A stretch of DNA of 64,000 nt from UBA6059 sp040222235 (GCA_040222235.1 JAVKDO010000090.1:1-64000), one strand, 5' to 3'; positions 34,278 through 43,140 are shown, counted from the stretch's first letter. The notes: generated by a model not told the origin, from the letters alone. Made by a program: numbers and translations.

Positions 34278-35300
34278 ATGCAAAATATAGAGGCCTTTCG
34301 AGAAGCTATCAGTCGACCACAACGGATAGTTATTACCACGCATATCAAGCCAGATGCTGATGCCCTTGGATCTTCCTTGGGACTGTCTAATTACCTAATA
34401 AGTAAAGGCCATGATGTGCAGGTAATCACACCTACCAATTATCCGGTTTTTCTTAACTGGATGTTGGGTAATGACGGTGTATTGATATTCAAAGATGGTG
34501 GAGAGGCCCAATCTGCCGAACTAGTAGCGAATGCGGATTTAATTTTTTGCCTAGATTTCTCAAGTCTTAATAGGATAGAGGAGCTCGGTGTTTTGGTTCA
34601 AAAGTCACCAGCTAAGAAAGTCCTAATCGATCACCATCTTGATCCGGAAGACTTTGCTGATTTCACCTTATGGGATACTAAAGCGGCGGCTACCGCGGAA
34701 TTGGTATATGAGCTGATCCGTAATTTGAATGATCTTGATAAGATTACTCCGGGGATTGCCGACTGCCTGTACGCAGGTATTATGACTGATACAGGTTCAT
34801 TTAAGCACTCATCGACTTCTAGCAATGTGCATAGAATAGTTGCGGATTTAATTGATAGAGGGGCTAATATAAGTGTGGTGAGCAAGCTCATTTATGACAA
34901 TAACAGTCTGAGTAGACTAAAGCTCATTGGATTTGCGCTAGCCGATCGACTTACTGTTTTTGATAATCTTAAGGTAGCCTACATAACGCTTAGTAATGAA
35001 GACTTGAAGAGATTCAATTACCAGACTGGTGATACTGAAGGCTTGGTGAATTACGCCCTTTCAATCAAAGGTATTGCTATGGCGGCCATTATCATCGAGC
35101 GTGAGGATAAGGTGAAGCTGTCGTTTAGATCGTTTGGTAATGTGGCCGTGAATGATCTAGCCAAGGAATATTTCCAAGGAGGTGGGCATAAAAATGCTGC
35201 GGGTGGAGCATCGGATGATACGCTTGAGGAGACCGTAGCGAAGTTCAGAAAAATGGTGCTCGATCACCGAGATAGATTTGTACAAATAGTAAATGCATAG
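34278..35300 (+). CDS. nrnA: DHH/DHHA1 phosphoesterase, NrnA-like oligoribonuclease/pAp phosphatase (340 aa)
   Basis: NrnA-type enzymes degrade very short RNA oligonucleotides and pAp using Mn2+. The DHH-domain motifs are complete: 'THIKPDADALGSSLGL', 'FCLDFSSLNR', 'VLIDHHLDP', 'AGIMTDTGSFKHSSTS', and in the DHHA1 domain 'GGGHKNAAGG'. Length matches the family. It leads an operon with three FKBP lipoproteins, rdgB and udk; the next gene starts 3 bp after its stop. Confidence 0.93.
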   Translation: MQNIEAFREAISRPQRIVITTHIKPDADALGSSLGLSNYLISKGHDVQVITPTNYPVFLNWMLGNDGVLIFKDGGEAQSAELVANADLIFCLDFSSLNRIEELGVLVQKSPAKKVLIDHHLDPEDFADFTLWDTKAAATAELVYELIRNLNDLDKITPGIADCLYAGIMTDTGSFKHSSTSSNVHRIVADLIDRGANISVVSKLIYDNNSLSRLKLIGFALADRLTVFDNLKVAYITLSNEDLKRFNYQTGDTEGLVNYALSIKGIAMAAIIIEREDKVKLSFRSFGNVAVNDLAKEYFQGGGHKNAAGGASDDTLEETVAKFRKMVLDHRDRFVQIVNA

Positions 35301-35303
35301 ATA

Positions 35304-36200
35304 ATGTTGAAAAGATTAATGACACTGGCTGTTGCGGGTGTGCTGATGTATGGTTGTGCCAGCGATTCGAATGAAGTGACAACTGATTCGGGAATGAAAG
35401 TAACTTTCCTCGGTAAGGGGGAAGCAGAAGTAGGGCCTGAGGATGGACAAATCCTGACGCTGAATATGCGCTATGAGGACGAGCGTGGTGTGGAGTTGTT
35501 TGATACAGAAAAGCAGGGTGGGCCCGTTGCTATGCAATATATCGATTCTGTTTGGTCGCAGAGCGGTATGATCTATGAAGCACTACGAGTATTGAAGAAA
35601 GGCGACAGTGTGACATTCCAGTTGCCTGCAAATGACTTTTATGTAAACACCTTCGACATGGAAGTGCCTGACTCAATTCCTGCAACTAGTCAGATTACTT
35701 TCAACATAGGACTGGTTGATAATATGTCAAGAGATGAATACATCGCCTATCAGCGTGAGGTCTATGAAAAGAAGCAGGCAGAAATGGCAGTGTCCATGGA
35801 TCAAAAGCTTGAAGAAGACACACAAAGCATCGATCAATATTTGAGTGATAATGGCATTGAGGCTCAGACGACTGAGTCGGGCTTGAGATATGTGATCACA
35901 GAGGAAGGCAGTGGACCGACTCCTGAGACAGGCCAGACTGTATCTGTACACTATCGCGGCACCCTTATGGATGGCACTCAATTTGATGCCTCTTATGATC
36001 GTGGAGCACCCCTGGATTTTCCGATAGGACAAGGTCAGGTCATCCGAGGATGGGACGAAGGCATAGCACTACTGAATAAAGGAGCTAAGGCAACCTTATA
36101 CATCCCTAGTCCATTAGCTTATGGAGAGCGCGGTGCTGGAGGTTTAATACCACCTTATGCGATATTAAAATTTGATGTTGAGCTGGTTGACTTTCAATAA
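35304..36200 (+). CDS. FKBP-type peptidyl-prolyl isomerase lipoprotein with two FKBP-like halves (298 aa)
   Basis: The lipoprotein signal ends at 'VLMYGC'. The C-terminal domain (about residues 190-298) is a full FKBP with the usual active-site residues: Tyr in 'VHYRG', Phe-Asp in 'TQFDASYDRG', 'VIRGWDEG', and 'LAYGERG' then 'IPPYAILKFDVELV'. The N-terminal half (about 30-145) has a weak copy of the same order ('GQILTLNMRYEDERGVELFD', then 'VLKKGDSVTFQLPANDFY'), so it is probably an eroded FKBP fold. The product should act as a proline isomerase or chaperone in the periplasm or at the outer membrane. First of three consecutive FKBP lipoproteins. Confidence 0.9.
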   Translation: MLKRLMTLAVAGVLMYGCASDSNEVTTDSGMKVTFLGKGEAEVGPEDGQILTLNMRYEDERGVELFDTEKQGGPVAMQYIDSVWSQSGMIYEALRVLKKGDSVTFQLPANDFYVNTFDMEVPDSIPATSQITFNIGLVDNMSRDEYIAYQREVYEKKQAEMAVSMDQKLEEDTQSIDQYLSDNGIEAQTTESGLRYVITEEGSGPTPETGQTVSVHYRGTLMDGTQFDASYDRGAPLDFPIGQGQVIRGWDEGIALLNKGAKATLYIPSPLAYGERGAGGLIPPYAILKFDVELVDFQ

Positions 36201-36253
36201 CTAGAGGAAGTCGACCGTTAGATTGTTCTGAATAATGAATAAAAGGAAGAATA

Positions 36254-36775
36254 ATGGAGAAGTTGAAAGTAGCAGTCTTTTTGTTAAGTGTATTGGCCTT
36301 TACTGGGTGTAGTGAAGAGGATGATAATTTTCAAGGTGTGACTCGCACTCCTGCCCAGCAATTGGCGTTTGATATCATCAGGATTGAAGGGTACTTGGAG
36401 GAGAATGACCTTACCGGTTTCACTCAGACTCCAGAAGGCCTCTTCTATAAGGTAGAGGAGTTGGGCAATGGCATTTTCCCGCAGACAGGTCAAACTGCAT
36501 TTATCGAGTACATTGGCACTACCATCGAGCGCACTGTTTTTGACCAAACGACCGAGGGAGTTCCTATTGAGGTAGTGATAGGCTCAACAAATCTTGAGGA
36601 GAGAGTTATTGAGGGTTGGAATCTTGGGATTCCACTTTTTCAGGATGACGGCAGTGGAACTTTGATAATTCCTTCCACATTGGCATTTGGAAGTGAGGGC
36701 TTCAGCGCTGCTATCCCTCCTATTGAGCCCAATGCAATTCTAATTTTTGACATTAAAATAGCAGCCCTGAGATAG
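36254..36775 (+). CDS. FKBP-type lipoprotein, second of three (173 aa)
   Basis: The lipobox 'LAFTGC' is followed by 'SEEDD', an acidic stretch like the Bacteroidetes surface-lipoprotein export signal (inference). One FKBP domain follows: 'TAFIEYIGTTIERTVFDQTT', 'ERVIEGWNLGI' and 'STLAFGSEGFSAAIPP'. The active site is mostly kept, but the VIxGW motif has Glu in place of Arg, and the Tyr of the LAYG motif is Phe. Activity may be reduced or the substrate range changed. An AGGAAG ribosome site precedes the ATG. The third FKBP gene begins 1 bp after the stop. Confidence 0.85.
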   Translation: MEKLKVAVFLLSVLAFTGCSEEDDNFQGVTRTPAQQLAFDIIRIEGYLEENDLTGFTQTPEGLFYKVEELGNGIFPQTGQTAFIEYIGTTIERTVFDQTTEGVPIEVVIGSTNLEERVIEGWNLGIPLFQDDGSGTLIIPSTLAFGSEGFSAAIPPIEPNAILIFDIKIAALR

Positions 36776-36776
36776 C

Positions 36777-37415
36777 ATGAAGAATTATTCTACTTACGCC
36801 ATTTTACTGGCTATGTCTGTGGCAGTATTAATTGCCTCCTGTTCGGATGACAACCTTACAATTGTAGATAGCGAGATACCCTTTCAGTCCTCAGAAGATA
36901 GTCTGGCGCAGCTCGATGATGATAATGCTTTGATCGATGCTTACTTATCGGAGAATGCTGTTGAAGAGATTTTCAACACATCCAATGGTTCAAGATATTA
37001 TTTGTTACAAGAGGGTAACGGCACTGTCCCTGAGCTTAATGACATTGTTTCGATCAACTTTATTGGTAGATACCTCGATGGTACTGTCTTTGATTCCAAT
37101 ATAGAGTCAGTGGCCGATCCTGATGTCATAGGCAAGTCAAACAATAATTTCGATGTTTGGAGATTTAACTACACGGTGGATGGTCGTCAACTCGGTTTTA
37201 GCGGTCAGTACAGTTACCTCAATTTGATACCTGAACTGAAACGAGGTATAGGTGCTGCGCTTGGATTGATGGATGAAGGCTCAAGTACGGTAATTATTTT
37301 GCCTTCTGCCCAGGCATTAGGTCCTTTCGGTTTTGACAATAATGATGGCTTTGCGATTCCTGTAAATACGGTGCTACTATTCGAAATTGGGTTGGTTCAA
37401 GTCCGCACGAATTAA
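36777..37415 (+). CDS. Divergent FKBP-like lipoprotein, third of three (212 aa)
   Basis: The signal peptide ends at 'VLIASC', followed by 'SDDN', again resembling a surface-lipoprotein signal. The FKBP fold is recognisable ('DIVSINFIGRYLDGTVFDSN' and 'VNTVLLFEIGLVQV'). The segment between is expanded by about 35 residues ('NNFDVWRFNYTVDGRQLG'). The conserved Trp of the VIxGW motif and the Tyr of LAYGxxG are absent ('LIPELKRGIGAALG', 'QALGPFGFD'), so prolyl isomerase activity is unlikely. It may bind substrate without catalysis. The stop overlaps the rdgB ATG by one base (TAATG). Confidence 0.78.
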   Translation: MKNYSTYAILLAMSVAVLIASCSDDNLTIVDSEIPFQSSEDSLAQLDDDNALIDAYLSENAVEEIFNTSNGSRYYLLQEGNGTVPELNDIVSINFIGRYLDGTVFDSNIESVADPDVIGKSNNNFDVWRFNYTVDGRQLGFSGQYSYLNLIPELKRGIGAALGLMDEGSSTVIILPSAQALGPFGFDNNDGFAIPVNTVLLFEIGLVQVRTN

Positions 37416-37990
37416 TGACCATTTGTTTTGCAACCAACAACCTCAATAAACTGAGGGAAATCCGTCAGCTACTGGGAAACCATATCGAGATCAAAAGCCT
37501 TGAAGATATTGGTTGCAGTGAGGAGTTACCCGAAACATCTGATACCCTTGAGGGCAATTCTTTAGAGAAAGCGCAGTATGTCTACGATCACTATGGCGTG
37601 GACTGCTTTGCGGATGATACTGGATTGGAGGTAGCTGCGCTAGATGGAGCGCCAGGGGTATATACAGCGCGATACGCAGGAGAAGAGCGCAGTAATACTG
37701 CCAATATGGAACTGCTGCTTAAGAACCTCAAGGATGTTACCCATCGCTTTGCTCAGTTCAAGACCGTTATTACCCTAATACAAAGTGGAAAATCCGTACA
37801 GTTCCTAGGCGTAGCTGGAGGTGAGATCGCCCATAAAATGTATGGAGAAAAAGGTTTCGGGTACGATCCTGTCTTCAAGCCTACAGGCTATCAGCAAACC
37901 TTTGCTGAGATGAGCGCTGAGGAGAAGAATGCGATCTCTCATCGCGGACAAGCGATTGCCAAGCTAGTCGATTACTTAAAAAGCCATTAG
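37415..37990 (+). CDS. rdgB: RdgB/HAM1 non-canonical purine NTP pyrophosphatase (191 aa)
   Basis: This house-cleaning enzyme hydrolyses dITP, XTP and related nucleotides to monophosphates. Family motifs: 'ICFATNNLNKLREIRQLLG', 'CFADDTGLEVAALDGAPGVY' with the catalytic acidic residues, 'GEKGFGYDPVF' and 'AISHRGQA'. Length is typical. It is translationally coupled to the FKBP gene upstream. Confidence 0.95.
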   Translation: MTICFATNNLNKLREIRQLLGNHIEIKSLEDIGCSEELPETSDTLEGNSLEKAQYVYDHYGVDCFADDTGLEVAALDGAPGVYTARYAGEERSNTANMELLLKNLKDVTHRFAQFKTVITLIQSGKSVQFLGVAGGEIAHKMYGEKGFGYDPVFKPTGYQQTFAEMSAEEKNAISHRGQAIAKLVDYLKSH

Positions 37991-37994
37991 TGGC

Positions 37995-38002
37995 TACATT
38001 TG
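37995..38002 (+). promoter_or_regulatory. -7 promoter element directly before udk
   Basis: TACATTTG matches TAnnTTTG and ends 5 bp before the udk ATG at 38008. Transcription from it would start at about 38006-38009, so the mRNA would have essentially no leader. It lies just after the rdgB stop, which suggests udk can be made separately from the operon. Confidence 0.5.
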
Positions 38003-38007
38003 CCGGC

Positions 38008-38631
38008 ATGGAAAACCCCACCATTATAGGAATCACCGGCGGTAGTGGTTCTGGCAAAACTTATTTCCTTAATCATTTATTAGACAAGTATACTCCTGAG
38101 CAAGTTTGCCTGATTTCTCAGGACAACTACTATCGTGAGCGTAGCACCCAGCCCATCGATGAGAATGGAGTCAAGAATTTTGACACACCAGGGGGCATTG
38201 ATCATAAGGCATTCGCCAATGATGTGGCTAAACTTAAGTCTGGGAAAGAAGTACACCGCCTGGAGTATACCTTCAACAACCCTGACGCAGAACCAAAAAT
38301 GTTGGTCTTCAAGCCAGCCCCCATTATTGTCGTAGAGGGGATTTTCGTTTTCTATTTCAAAGAGGTGTCAGCGTTACTCGACTTGCGAGTCTTCATAGAA
38401 GCACAAAACTACCTGATGCTTAAGCGCAGAATTATCAGAGATGCGAAAGAACGTGGCTATGATCTTGAGGATGTGCTATACAGGTATGAAAAGCACGTTG
38501 CACCCACTTATCAGAAATATATCGAGCCTTTCAAGCACTCGGCTGACTTGATCGTACCGAACAATTCAGATTTCAAGAATGCACTGAATGTACTGCTTGC
38601 CTATTTCAATGGCATCATTGGAAGCAAATAG
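38008..38631 (+). CDS. udk: Uridine kinase (207 aa)
   Basis: Udk phosphorylates uridine and cytidine for pyrimidine salvage. The P-loop 'GITGGSGSGKT' is at the N-terminus, followed by 'LISQDNYYRE', 'NFDTPGGIDHKAF', 'VVEGIFVFYF' and 'RRIIRDAKERGYDLEDVLYR', all typical of the uridine kinase/phosphoribulokinase family. The start at 38008 is used; an in-frame GTG at 37990 overlaps the rdgB stop but would add residues over the promoter element. Confidence 0.93.
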   Translation: MENPTIIGITGGSGSGKTYFLNHLLDKYTPEQVCLISQDNYYRERSTQPIDENGVKNFDTPGGIDHKAFANDVAKLKSGKEVHRLEYTFNNPDAEPKMLVFKPAPIIVVEGIFVFYFKEVSALLDLRVFIEAQNYLMLKRRIIRDAKERGYDLEDVLYRYEKHVAPTYQKYIEPFKHSADLIVPNNSDFKNALNVLLAYFNGIIGSK

Positions 38632-38639
38632 CTATCATT

Positions 38640-38659
38640 CCACAGAGGTGTGGGTTTTT
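38640..38659 (+). terminator. Short terminator after udk
   Basis: CCACA (38640-38644) pairs with TGTGG (38649-38653) over a 4-nt loop, followed by G and five T. The stem is short, so termination may be partial. It lies just upstream of the next gene's promoter element. Confidence 0.5.
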
Positions 38660-38672
38660 GTCATTTATTGGA

Positions 38673-38680
38673 TACTTTTG
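38673..38680 (+). promoter_or_regulatory. -7 promoter element of the 123-aa membrane protein gene
   Basis: TACTTTTG is an exact TAnnTTTG match ending 8 bp before the ATG at 38689, predicting a leader of only about 4 nt. It supports this ATG over the upstream in-frame start at 38650, which lies before the promoter. Confidence 0.5.
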
Positions 38681-38688
38681 TGCCCTGC

Positions 38689-39060
38689 ATGAAAAACCGC
38701 ATGTTTTCATATTTCGATACTAAGCGTCTGAGCCTCATTCTAGGCTTGATCACGGCGCTTTTAATATTGGGTTCTACCACCTTACAGTATCAGTATGAGG
38801 TGCAGCAGAAGCCGGTAGAGCAAGCATCGTCGGTTAATGAAGATGGTGCTGAGCACCCCACTTCTACCACTCAGATTAGTGGTTTTCAGGCGGTAGCCCA
38901 AATCATACATGTTCAACTGGCAGTTCCATTACTTCTCTATTTTGGGGAGGTCAATGAAGTGGAAGACCAGGTGGCTCAACCTACATGGCTATCCTCGGAT
39001 CACTACTCTCAATTCCTAAAGACATTATTTCGGCGTATCATATCCCCTAACGCGCCATAG
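38689..39060 (+). CDS. Hypothetical membrane protein (123 aa)
   Basis: An N-terminal hydrophobic helix ('RLSLILGLITALLILGSTTL', about residues 11-30) is followed by a polar Thr/Ser/Gln-rich segment, and a second hydrophobic stretch lies at about 80-95 ('IIHVQLAVPLLLYFGEV'). I do not recognise the family. It has its own promoter element and lies 85 bp before secDF. Confidence 0.55.
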   Translation: MKNRMFSYFDTKRLSLILGLITALLILGSTTLQYQYEVQQKPVEQASSVNEDGAEHPTSTTQISGFQAVAQIIHVQLAVPLLLYFGEVNEVEDQVAQPTWLSSDHYSQFLKTLFRRIISPNAP

Positions 39061-39145
39061 TAAGTTGCCACTATTAGGTAACCTATCATATCGGGCTTTC
39101 GCCCAAATCAATACCATTTAATTCATCCAAAATTCATAAATAATC

Positions 39146-42100
39146 ATGCGCAATAAAGGCGGTGTGGTGTTTTTGACGATAGTCATTTCACTACTATGTA
39201 TTTACTATCTATCATTCACGTTTGTGTCTCAAGGCATCCAGAAGGACGCTACGGAGTACTCTCGAGATACTAATGGTAACTTAGAATATGTCAAGAGACA
39301 ACAATATCTCGACTCTATCTGGCGTACGCCGGTTTACAACCTTTTCGGAGTAGACTATACGTATCAGGATATTAAGGAAACGGAGTTGAACCTTGGGCTT
39401 GACCTTCAAGGTGGTATGCATGTTACACTGGAGGTATCTCCGATTGACATCATCAAGGGCCTATCGGGAAATAATCAAGATGCCGATTTCCTCAAGTCAT
39501 TGACAGACGCTCAAAATGCGATCCGAGGTACACAGCTCAACTTCGTAGATGAGTTCTATGCTGCATTCCAGCAGAATGCCAGTGATAAGAGTTTGGCAAG
39601 CATTTTCGCTACGGCCTCTAACCGTGGACGCATCAGCTTTGACTCTGGAGACGATGTAGTACTTGATGTGATTAACACTGAGGTAGAAAGTGCGATCGAT
39701 CGATCATTCAATATCCTAAGAACGAGAATTGACCGCTTTGGTACTTCTCAGCCTAACATTCAGCGCCTCCAGGGTACTGGCAGAATCCAAGTTGAGCTAC
39801 CGGGTGTAGACAACCCTCAGCGTGTACGGAAGCTTCTCCAGGGTGTGGCAAAGCTAGAGTTCTGGGAAGTGAACGAGATCAATGAAACAGGTCAGACACT
39901 TCAAGCAATGAATGATGTCTATGTGGCACAGCAGCAAGCGGCTGGTGGTACTCTGGACTTAGACGTTAGCAGTGAAGATGACGCATCTGCAGGAGATCTT
40001 AGCGATCTGCTAAGTGAAGACGAGCCAACAGAGGCTGATGCCGAAGTAGATACTTCCGATTTGGCGGGTGACCTGGCCGAGTCAGAATCTGACTTGAATG
40101 AAGATCTTAACTCTACCGTTTCGCCACTTTTTACAAAGATGCAGCAAGGTTACGGGATGGTCTATGACACTCGTGATACCGCACAGATCAACAGGATTCT
40201 TCAGAATCCTGAGGTACAGTCTGTAATTCCTCCTACTATCAAATTCTTGTGGGCAGTCAAGCCGTTAGAGCTGGAAAATGACCTTTCTAACAATGAGCTG
40301 CTTGAGCTTTACGCCATCAGAATGTCAAGAGGTGGCCGGGCGCCACTGACTGGTGAGGTGATCACTGATGCGCGTCAGGACCTTGATCAGTCTACTCGGC
40401 CATCGATCAGCATGCAGATGAATGCTGACGGAGCTAAGAAATGGAAGAGAATGACTTCTGAAAATATTGGCAAGCGTATCGCGATTGTGCTTGACAACTA
40501 CGTTTACTCTGCGCCGATGGTACAGGGTGAGATACCTAATGGCAACTCTCAGATTACTGGCAACTTCACGCTTGATGAAGCTAAGGATTTAGCTAATATT
40601 CTAAAAGCGGGTACACTTCCTGCCCCTACGACTATTGTCGAAGATGTGGTGATAGGCCCTACGCTCGGTAAAGTTGCTCAGAATCAGGGTATCACTTCTA
40701 TACTAGCCGGTCTCGGGATTGTGATCGTGTTCATGGCGATCTACTACTCAGGTGGAGGATTGATTGCGGTAGTGGCATTGTTCTTCAATGTATTCTTCAT
40801 TTTGGGTATCCTAGCTCAGCTAGCAGCATCGCTTACCCTACCGGGAATCGCGGGTATCGTGTTGACCATTGGTATGTCGATTGATGCTAACGTACTGATC
40901 TTTGAGAGGATCAAAGAAGAAATCAGAAATGGAGTAGGCCTAAGACAAGCCATCTCGGCTGGTTATGACAAAGCGTATAGCTCTATTATTGATGCGAACG
41001 TTACTACGCTTTTGACCGGTATCATCCTTTACTCACTGGGTCAAGGCCCTGTGAAGGGATTTGCCGTTACGCTGATCATCGGTATTATCTGTTCGTTCTT
41101 TTCAGCGGTATTCATCACTCGCGTAATTGTAGAGGCTTTCGTGAAGAAGGGTGATCAGAGTAAGTTGAGCTTTTCACTTCCTTTCTCTGCCAACCTGTTT
41201 ACGAACATCAATAAAAACTTCATTGGTAAGCGTAAGATGGCCTATATCTTCTCTGGCACATTCATTACGGTAGGTATTGTTGCCATGATTGTCAATGGCC
41301 TAGTTTTCGGTGTTGACTTCACTGGAGGTCGTTCTTATGTAGTGAGTTTCACTGACCCGGTAGTTCCTTCAGAAATGAGAGCTGCACTAAGCACAGCATT
41401 TGATGGGAAAGGCGTGGAAGTGAAGACATTCGGAGCTACCAATACTGTCAAGATCACCACTTCATTCATGATCAATGATGAGTCTGATGATGCCGATGAG
41501 CAAGTAAGAGCTAAGCTTATCTCTGGCCTTGAGGGCTACTCAGGATTGACTTATACACCGGATGATACCAATGTCAACGAATCCAATTTTGCGATAGCGA
41601 GCTCATCCAAAGTAGGTGCCACGATTGCTGATGATATTAAGAACTCATCTTATCAATCTGGTGTGCTTGCTTTGATAGCAATCTTCCTTTACATCCTCGT
41701 GAGGTTTAGAAAGTGGCAGTTCAGTTTAGGTGCGGTGGTAGCACTTTTCCATGATACATTATTCGTGCTGTCTGCCTTTGCGATTGTTGGATTATTCGGC
41801 ATCACTTACGAGATCGACCAGGTATTTATTGCCTCGATCCTATCGATCATCGGTTATTCGATTAACGATACAGTGGTTGTATTTGACCGTGTTCGTGAGA
41901 ATATGGCACTGAAAGCTGGATCTGATAAAATCACAGTATTCAATGAAGCTTTGAATAAGACTTTGAATAGAACGGTGATCACTTCGGTGACTACTTTGAT
42001 TGTGGTTATTGTGCTATTCACCTTCGGTGGCCCCTCACTTCAGGGCTTCTCATTCGCCTTCATCGTAGGTATTTTGATTGGTACTTACTCATCTATATTT

Positions 42101-42166
42101 ATTGCGACTCCTATCGTAATTGATTTGGATAGTCAGGTAGAAAAAAGAGCAAAAGCTGTGGCTTAA
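39146..42166 (+). CDS. secDF: Fused protein translocase subunits SecDF (1,006 aa)
   Basis: SecDF uses the proton gradient to help pull proteins through SecYEG. The SecD half carries 'LNLGLDLQGGMHVTLEVSP' and 'NADGAKKWKRMTSENIGKRI' with TM helices around 'GIVLTIGMSIDANVLIFERI'. The SecF half begins near residue 690 with 'GVDFTGGRSYVVSF' and has 'SIIGYSINDTVVVFDRVREN'. Fusion of the two is usual in Bacteroidetes. The periplasmic SecD head contains an acidic insertion at about residues 272-325, rich in Asp, Glu and Ser. No yajC is adjacent. A strong terminator follows. Confidence 0.96.
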   Translation: MRNKGGVVFLTIVISLLCIYYLSFTFVSQGIQKDATEYSRDTNGNLEYVKRQQYLDSIWRTPVYNLFGVDYTYQDIKETELNLGLDLQGGMHVTLEVSPIDIIKGLSGNNQDADFLKSLTDAQNAIRGTQLNFVDEFYAAFQQNASDKSLASIFATASNRGRISFDSGDDVVLDVINTEVESAIDRSFNILRTRIDRFGTSQPNIQRLQGTGRIQVELPGVDNPQRVRKLLQGVAKLEFWEVNEINETGQTLQAMNDVYVAQQQAAGGTLDLDVSSEDDASAGDLSDLLSEDEPTEADAEVDTSDLAGDLAESESDLNEDLNSTVSPLFTKMQQGYGMVYDTRDTAQINRILQNPEVQSVIPPTIKFLWAVKPLELENDLSNNELLELYAIRMSRGGRAPLTGEVITDARQDLDQSTRPSISMQMNADGAKKWKRMTSENIGKRIAIVLDNYVYSAPMVQGEIPNGNSQITGNFTLDEAKDLANILKAGTLPAPTTIVEDVVIGPTLGKVAQNQGITSILAGLGIVIVFMAIYYSGGGLIAVVALFFNVFFILGILAQLAASLTLPGIAGIVLTIGMSIDANVLIFERIKEEIRNGVGLRQAISAGYDKAYSSIIDANVTTLLTGIILYSLGQGPVKGFAVTLIIGIICSFFSAVFITRVIVEAFVKKGDQSKLSFSLPFSANLFTNINKNFIGKRKMAYIFSGTFITVGIVAMIVNGLVFGVDFTGGRSYVVSFTDPVVPSEMRAALSTAFDGKGVEVKTFGATNTVKITTSFMINDESDDADEQVRAKLISGLEGYSGLTYTPDDTNVNESNFAIASSSKVGATIADDIKNSSYQSGVLALIAIFLYILVRFRKWQFSLGAVVALFHDTLFVLSAFAIVGLFGITYEIDQVFIASILSIIGYSINDTVVVFDRVRENMALKAGSDKITVFNEALNKTLNRTVITSVTTLIVVIVLFTFGGPSLQGFSFAFIVGILIGTYSSIFIATPIVIDLDSQVEKRAKAVA

Positions 42167-42187
42167 GCCAGGCAGCTCCATAGAGCA

Positions 42188-42226
42188 AAGCCCCTCGATT
42201 GCCCTGCAGTCGAGGGGCTTCTTTTT
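42188..42226 (+). terminator. Intrinsic terminator of secDF
   Basis: An 11-bp perfect GC-rich stem, AAGCCCCTCGA (42188-42198) with TCGAGGGGCTT (42210-42220), has an 11-nt loop and is followed by CTTTTTG. It starts 22 bp after the secDF stop. Confidence 0.93.
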
Positions 42227-42289
42227 GTGATCTTATCAGAAATCAAAAGGGAGCTTGACAGATAGACCGGAGCATTTGCAAATAAACTG

Positions 42290-42297
42290 TATTTTTG
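42290..42297 (+). promoter_or_regulatory. -7 promoter element of the gene at 42325
   Basis: TATTTTTG is an exact TAnnTTTG match. Transcription from it would start near 42301, giving a leader of about 24 nt to the ATG at 42325. It argues against the upstream in-frame start at 42295, which falls inside the element. Confidence 0.5.
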
Positions 42298-42324
42298 CAG
42301 TCATACGGTAGCATAAACGACTCC

Positions 42325-43107
42325 ATGAGTACAGAACAACCCAGTCAATTCAATCTGCTCTACAACCTCCTATTCATGGCGGTCATCGGCCTGGTATTGT
42401 ATCTCATACCTCAACCTTCTCCACATGAGAATATGATTGTTTTTGAGCTTTCGAGAAACCCTGAAAAGGCAGAAGCTCGAAAAGTGGCATATGAGGAGAA
42501 GAAGGCAGAAGCTTCTACGGAGGAAACTGTGGAGCCGGATGCACATGATCCTGAGACAGCACCTGCACAGCAACCAGTGGAGGAAAAGCGTGAGTATGCT
42601 GAGGAGCTGATAGAGGAAGGTAAGTCTACCCGAAAGGTTGTTTCCGATGGGTTTGGCACCAGTAGCTTTTCGGCAGTTGAGGCCAATGATGCGTTGACGG
42701 ATGTTGAATATTTCCGTGAGTACAGCCGAATTTATAAGGAACAAAAGCTAAAAGGTGTTCAACCCGAGTCACGTACTGATGTCGTGATCCGCTACTACGC
42801 GAAAGAAAAAGATGGTGATAAAATATTCCGTTTGCGAGCGCTAGGCTTTTATGTTCATGAGCGGCCGACTAGCGAAAAGTTTGATCAATATGCATCCAAT
42901 GCCATCTACTATGGTGATAAAGTCTCACTAGAGGACATCAAGATGGTGGCTTATACCTTGATGCGTCAGGGAGTAGATATTAAGACGATCGAGCCATCAC
43001 AGTTTTTCAGTGATTGGAAGGCACACTCCATCGAGATTGGCGCTGACGACACCATGCAAGACGCCCCTTCACTCACACTTGGGGATATACGCCAGCTGAG
43101 GTTCTAG
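42325..43107 (+). CDS. Hypothetical membrane-anchored protein (260 aa)
   Basis: One membrane helix at about residues 11-29 ('LLYNLLFMAVIGLVLYLI') is followed by a long charged, Glu/Ala-rich linker (about 45-95) and a folded C-terminal domain ('TDVVIRYYAKEKDGDKIFRL', 'LRALGFYVHERPTSEKFDQ'). The end 'APSLTLGDIRQLRF' is presumably part of that domain. It is probably a periplasmic domain on a flexible tether. No family was recognised. It is transcribed alone from a TAnnTTTG element. Confidence 0.65.
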   Translation: MSTEQPSQFNLLYNLLFMAVIGLVLYLIPQPSPHENMIVFELSRNPEKAEARKVAYEEKKAEASTEETVEPDAHDPETAPAQQPVEEKREYAEELIEEGKSTRKVVSDGFGTSSFSAVEANDALTDVEYFREYSRIYKEQKLKGVQPESRTDVVIRYYAKEKDGDKIFRLRALGFYVHERPTSEKFDQYASNAIYYGDKVSLEDIKMVAYTLMRQGVDIKTIEPSQFFSDWKAHSIEIGADDTMQDAPSLTLGDIRQLRF

Positions 43108-43140
43108 TAGGACCTGTGACCGTCGGTTACATACCACGAA

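Noticed and set aside
34146..34343. 65-codon leftward frame across the nrnA start
   Set aside because: Covers the conserved first codons of nrnA and has no motif; treated as a chance frame.
35304..37415. Calling one of the FKBP lipoproteins GldI (gliding motility)
   Set aside because: No other gld gene is nearby and the FKBP domain alone does not distinguish GldI from other lipoprotein isomerases.
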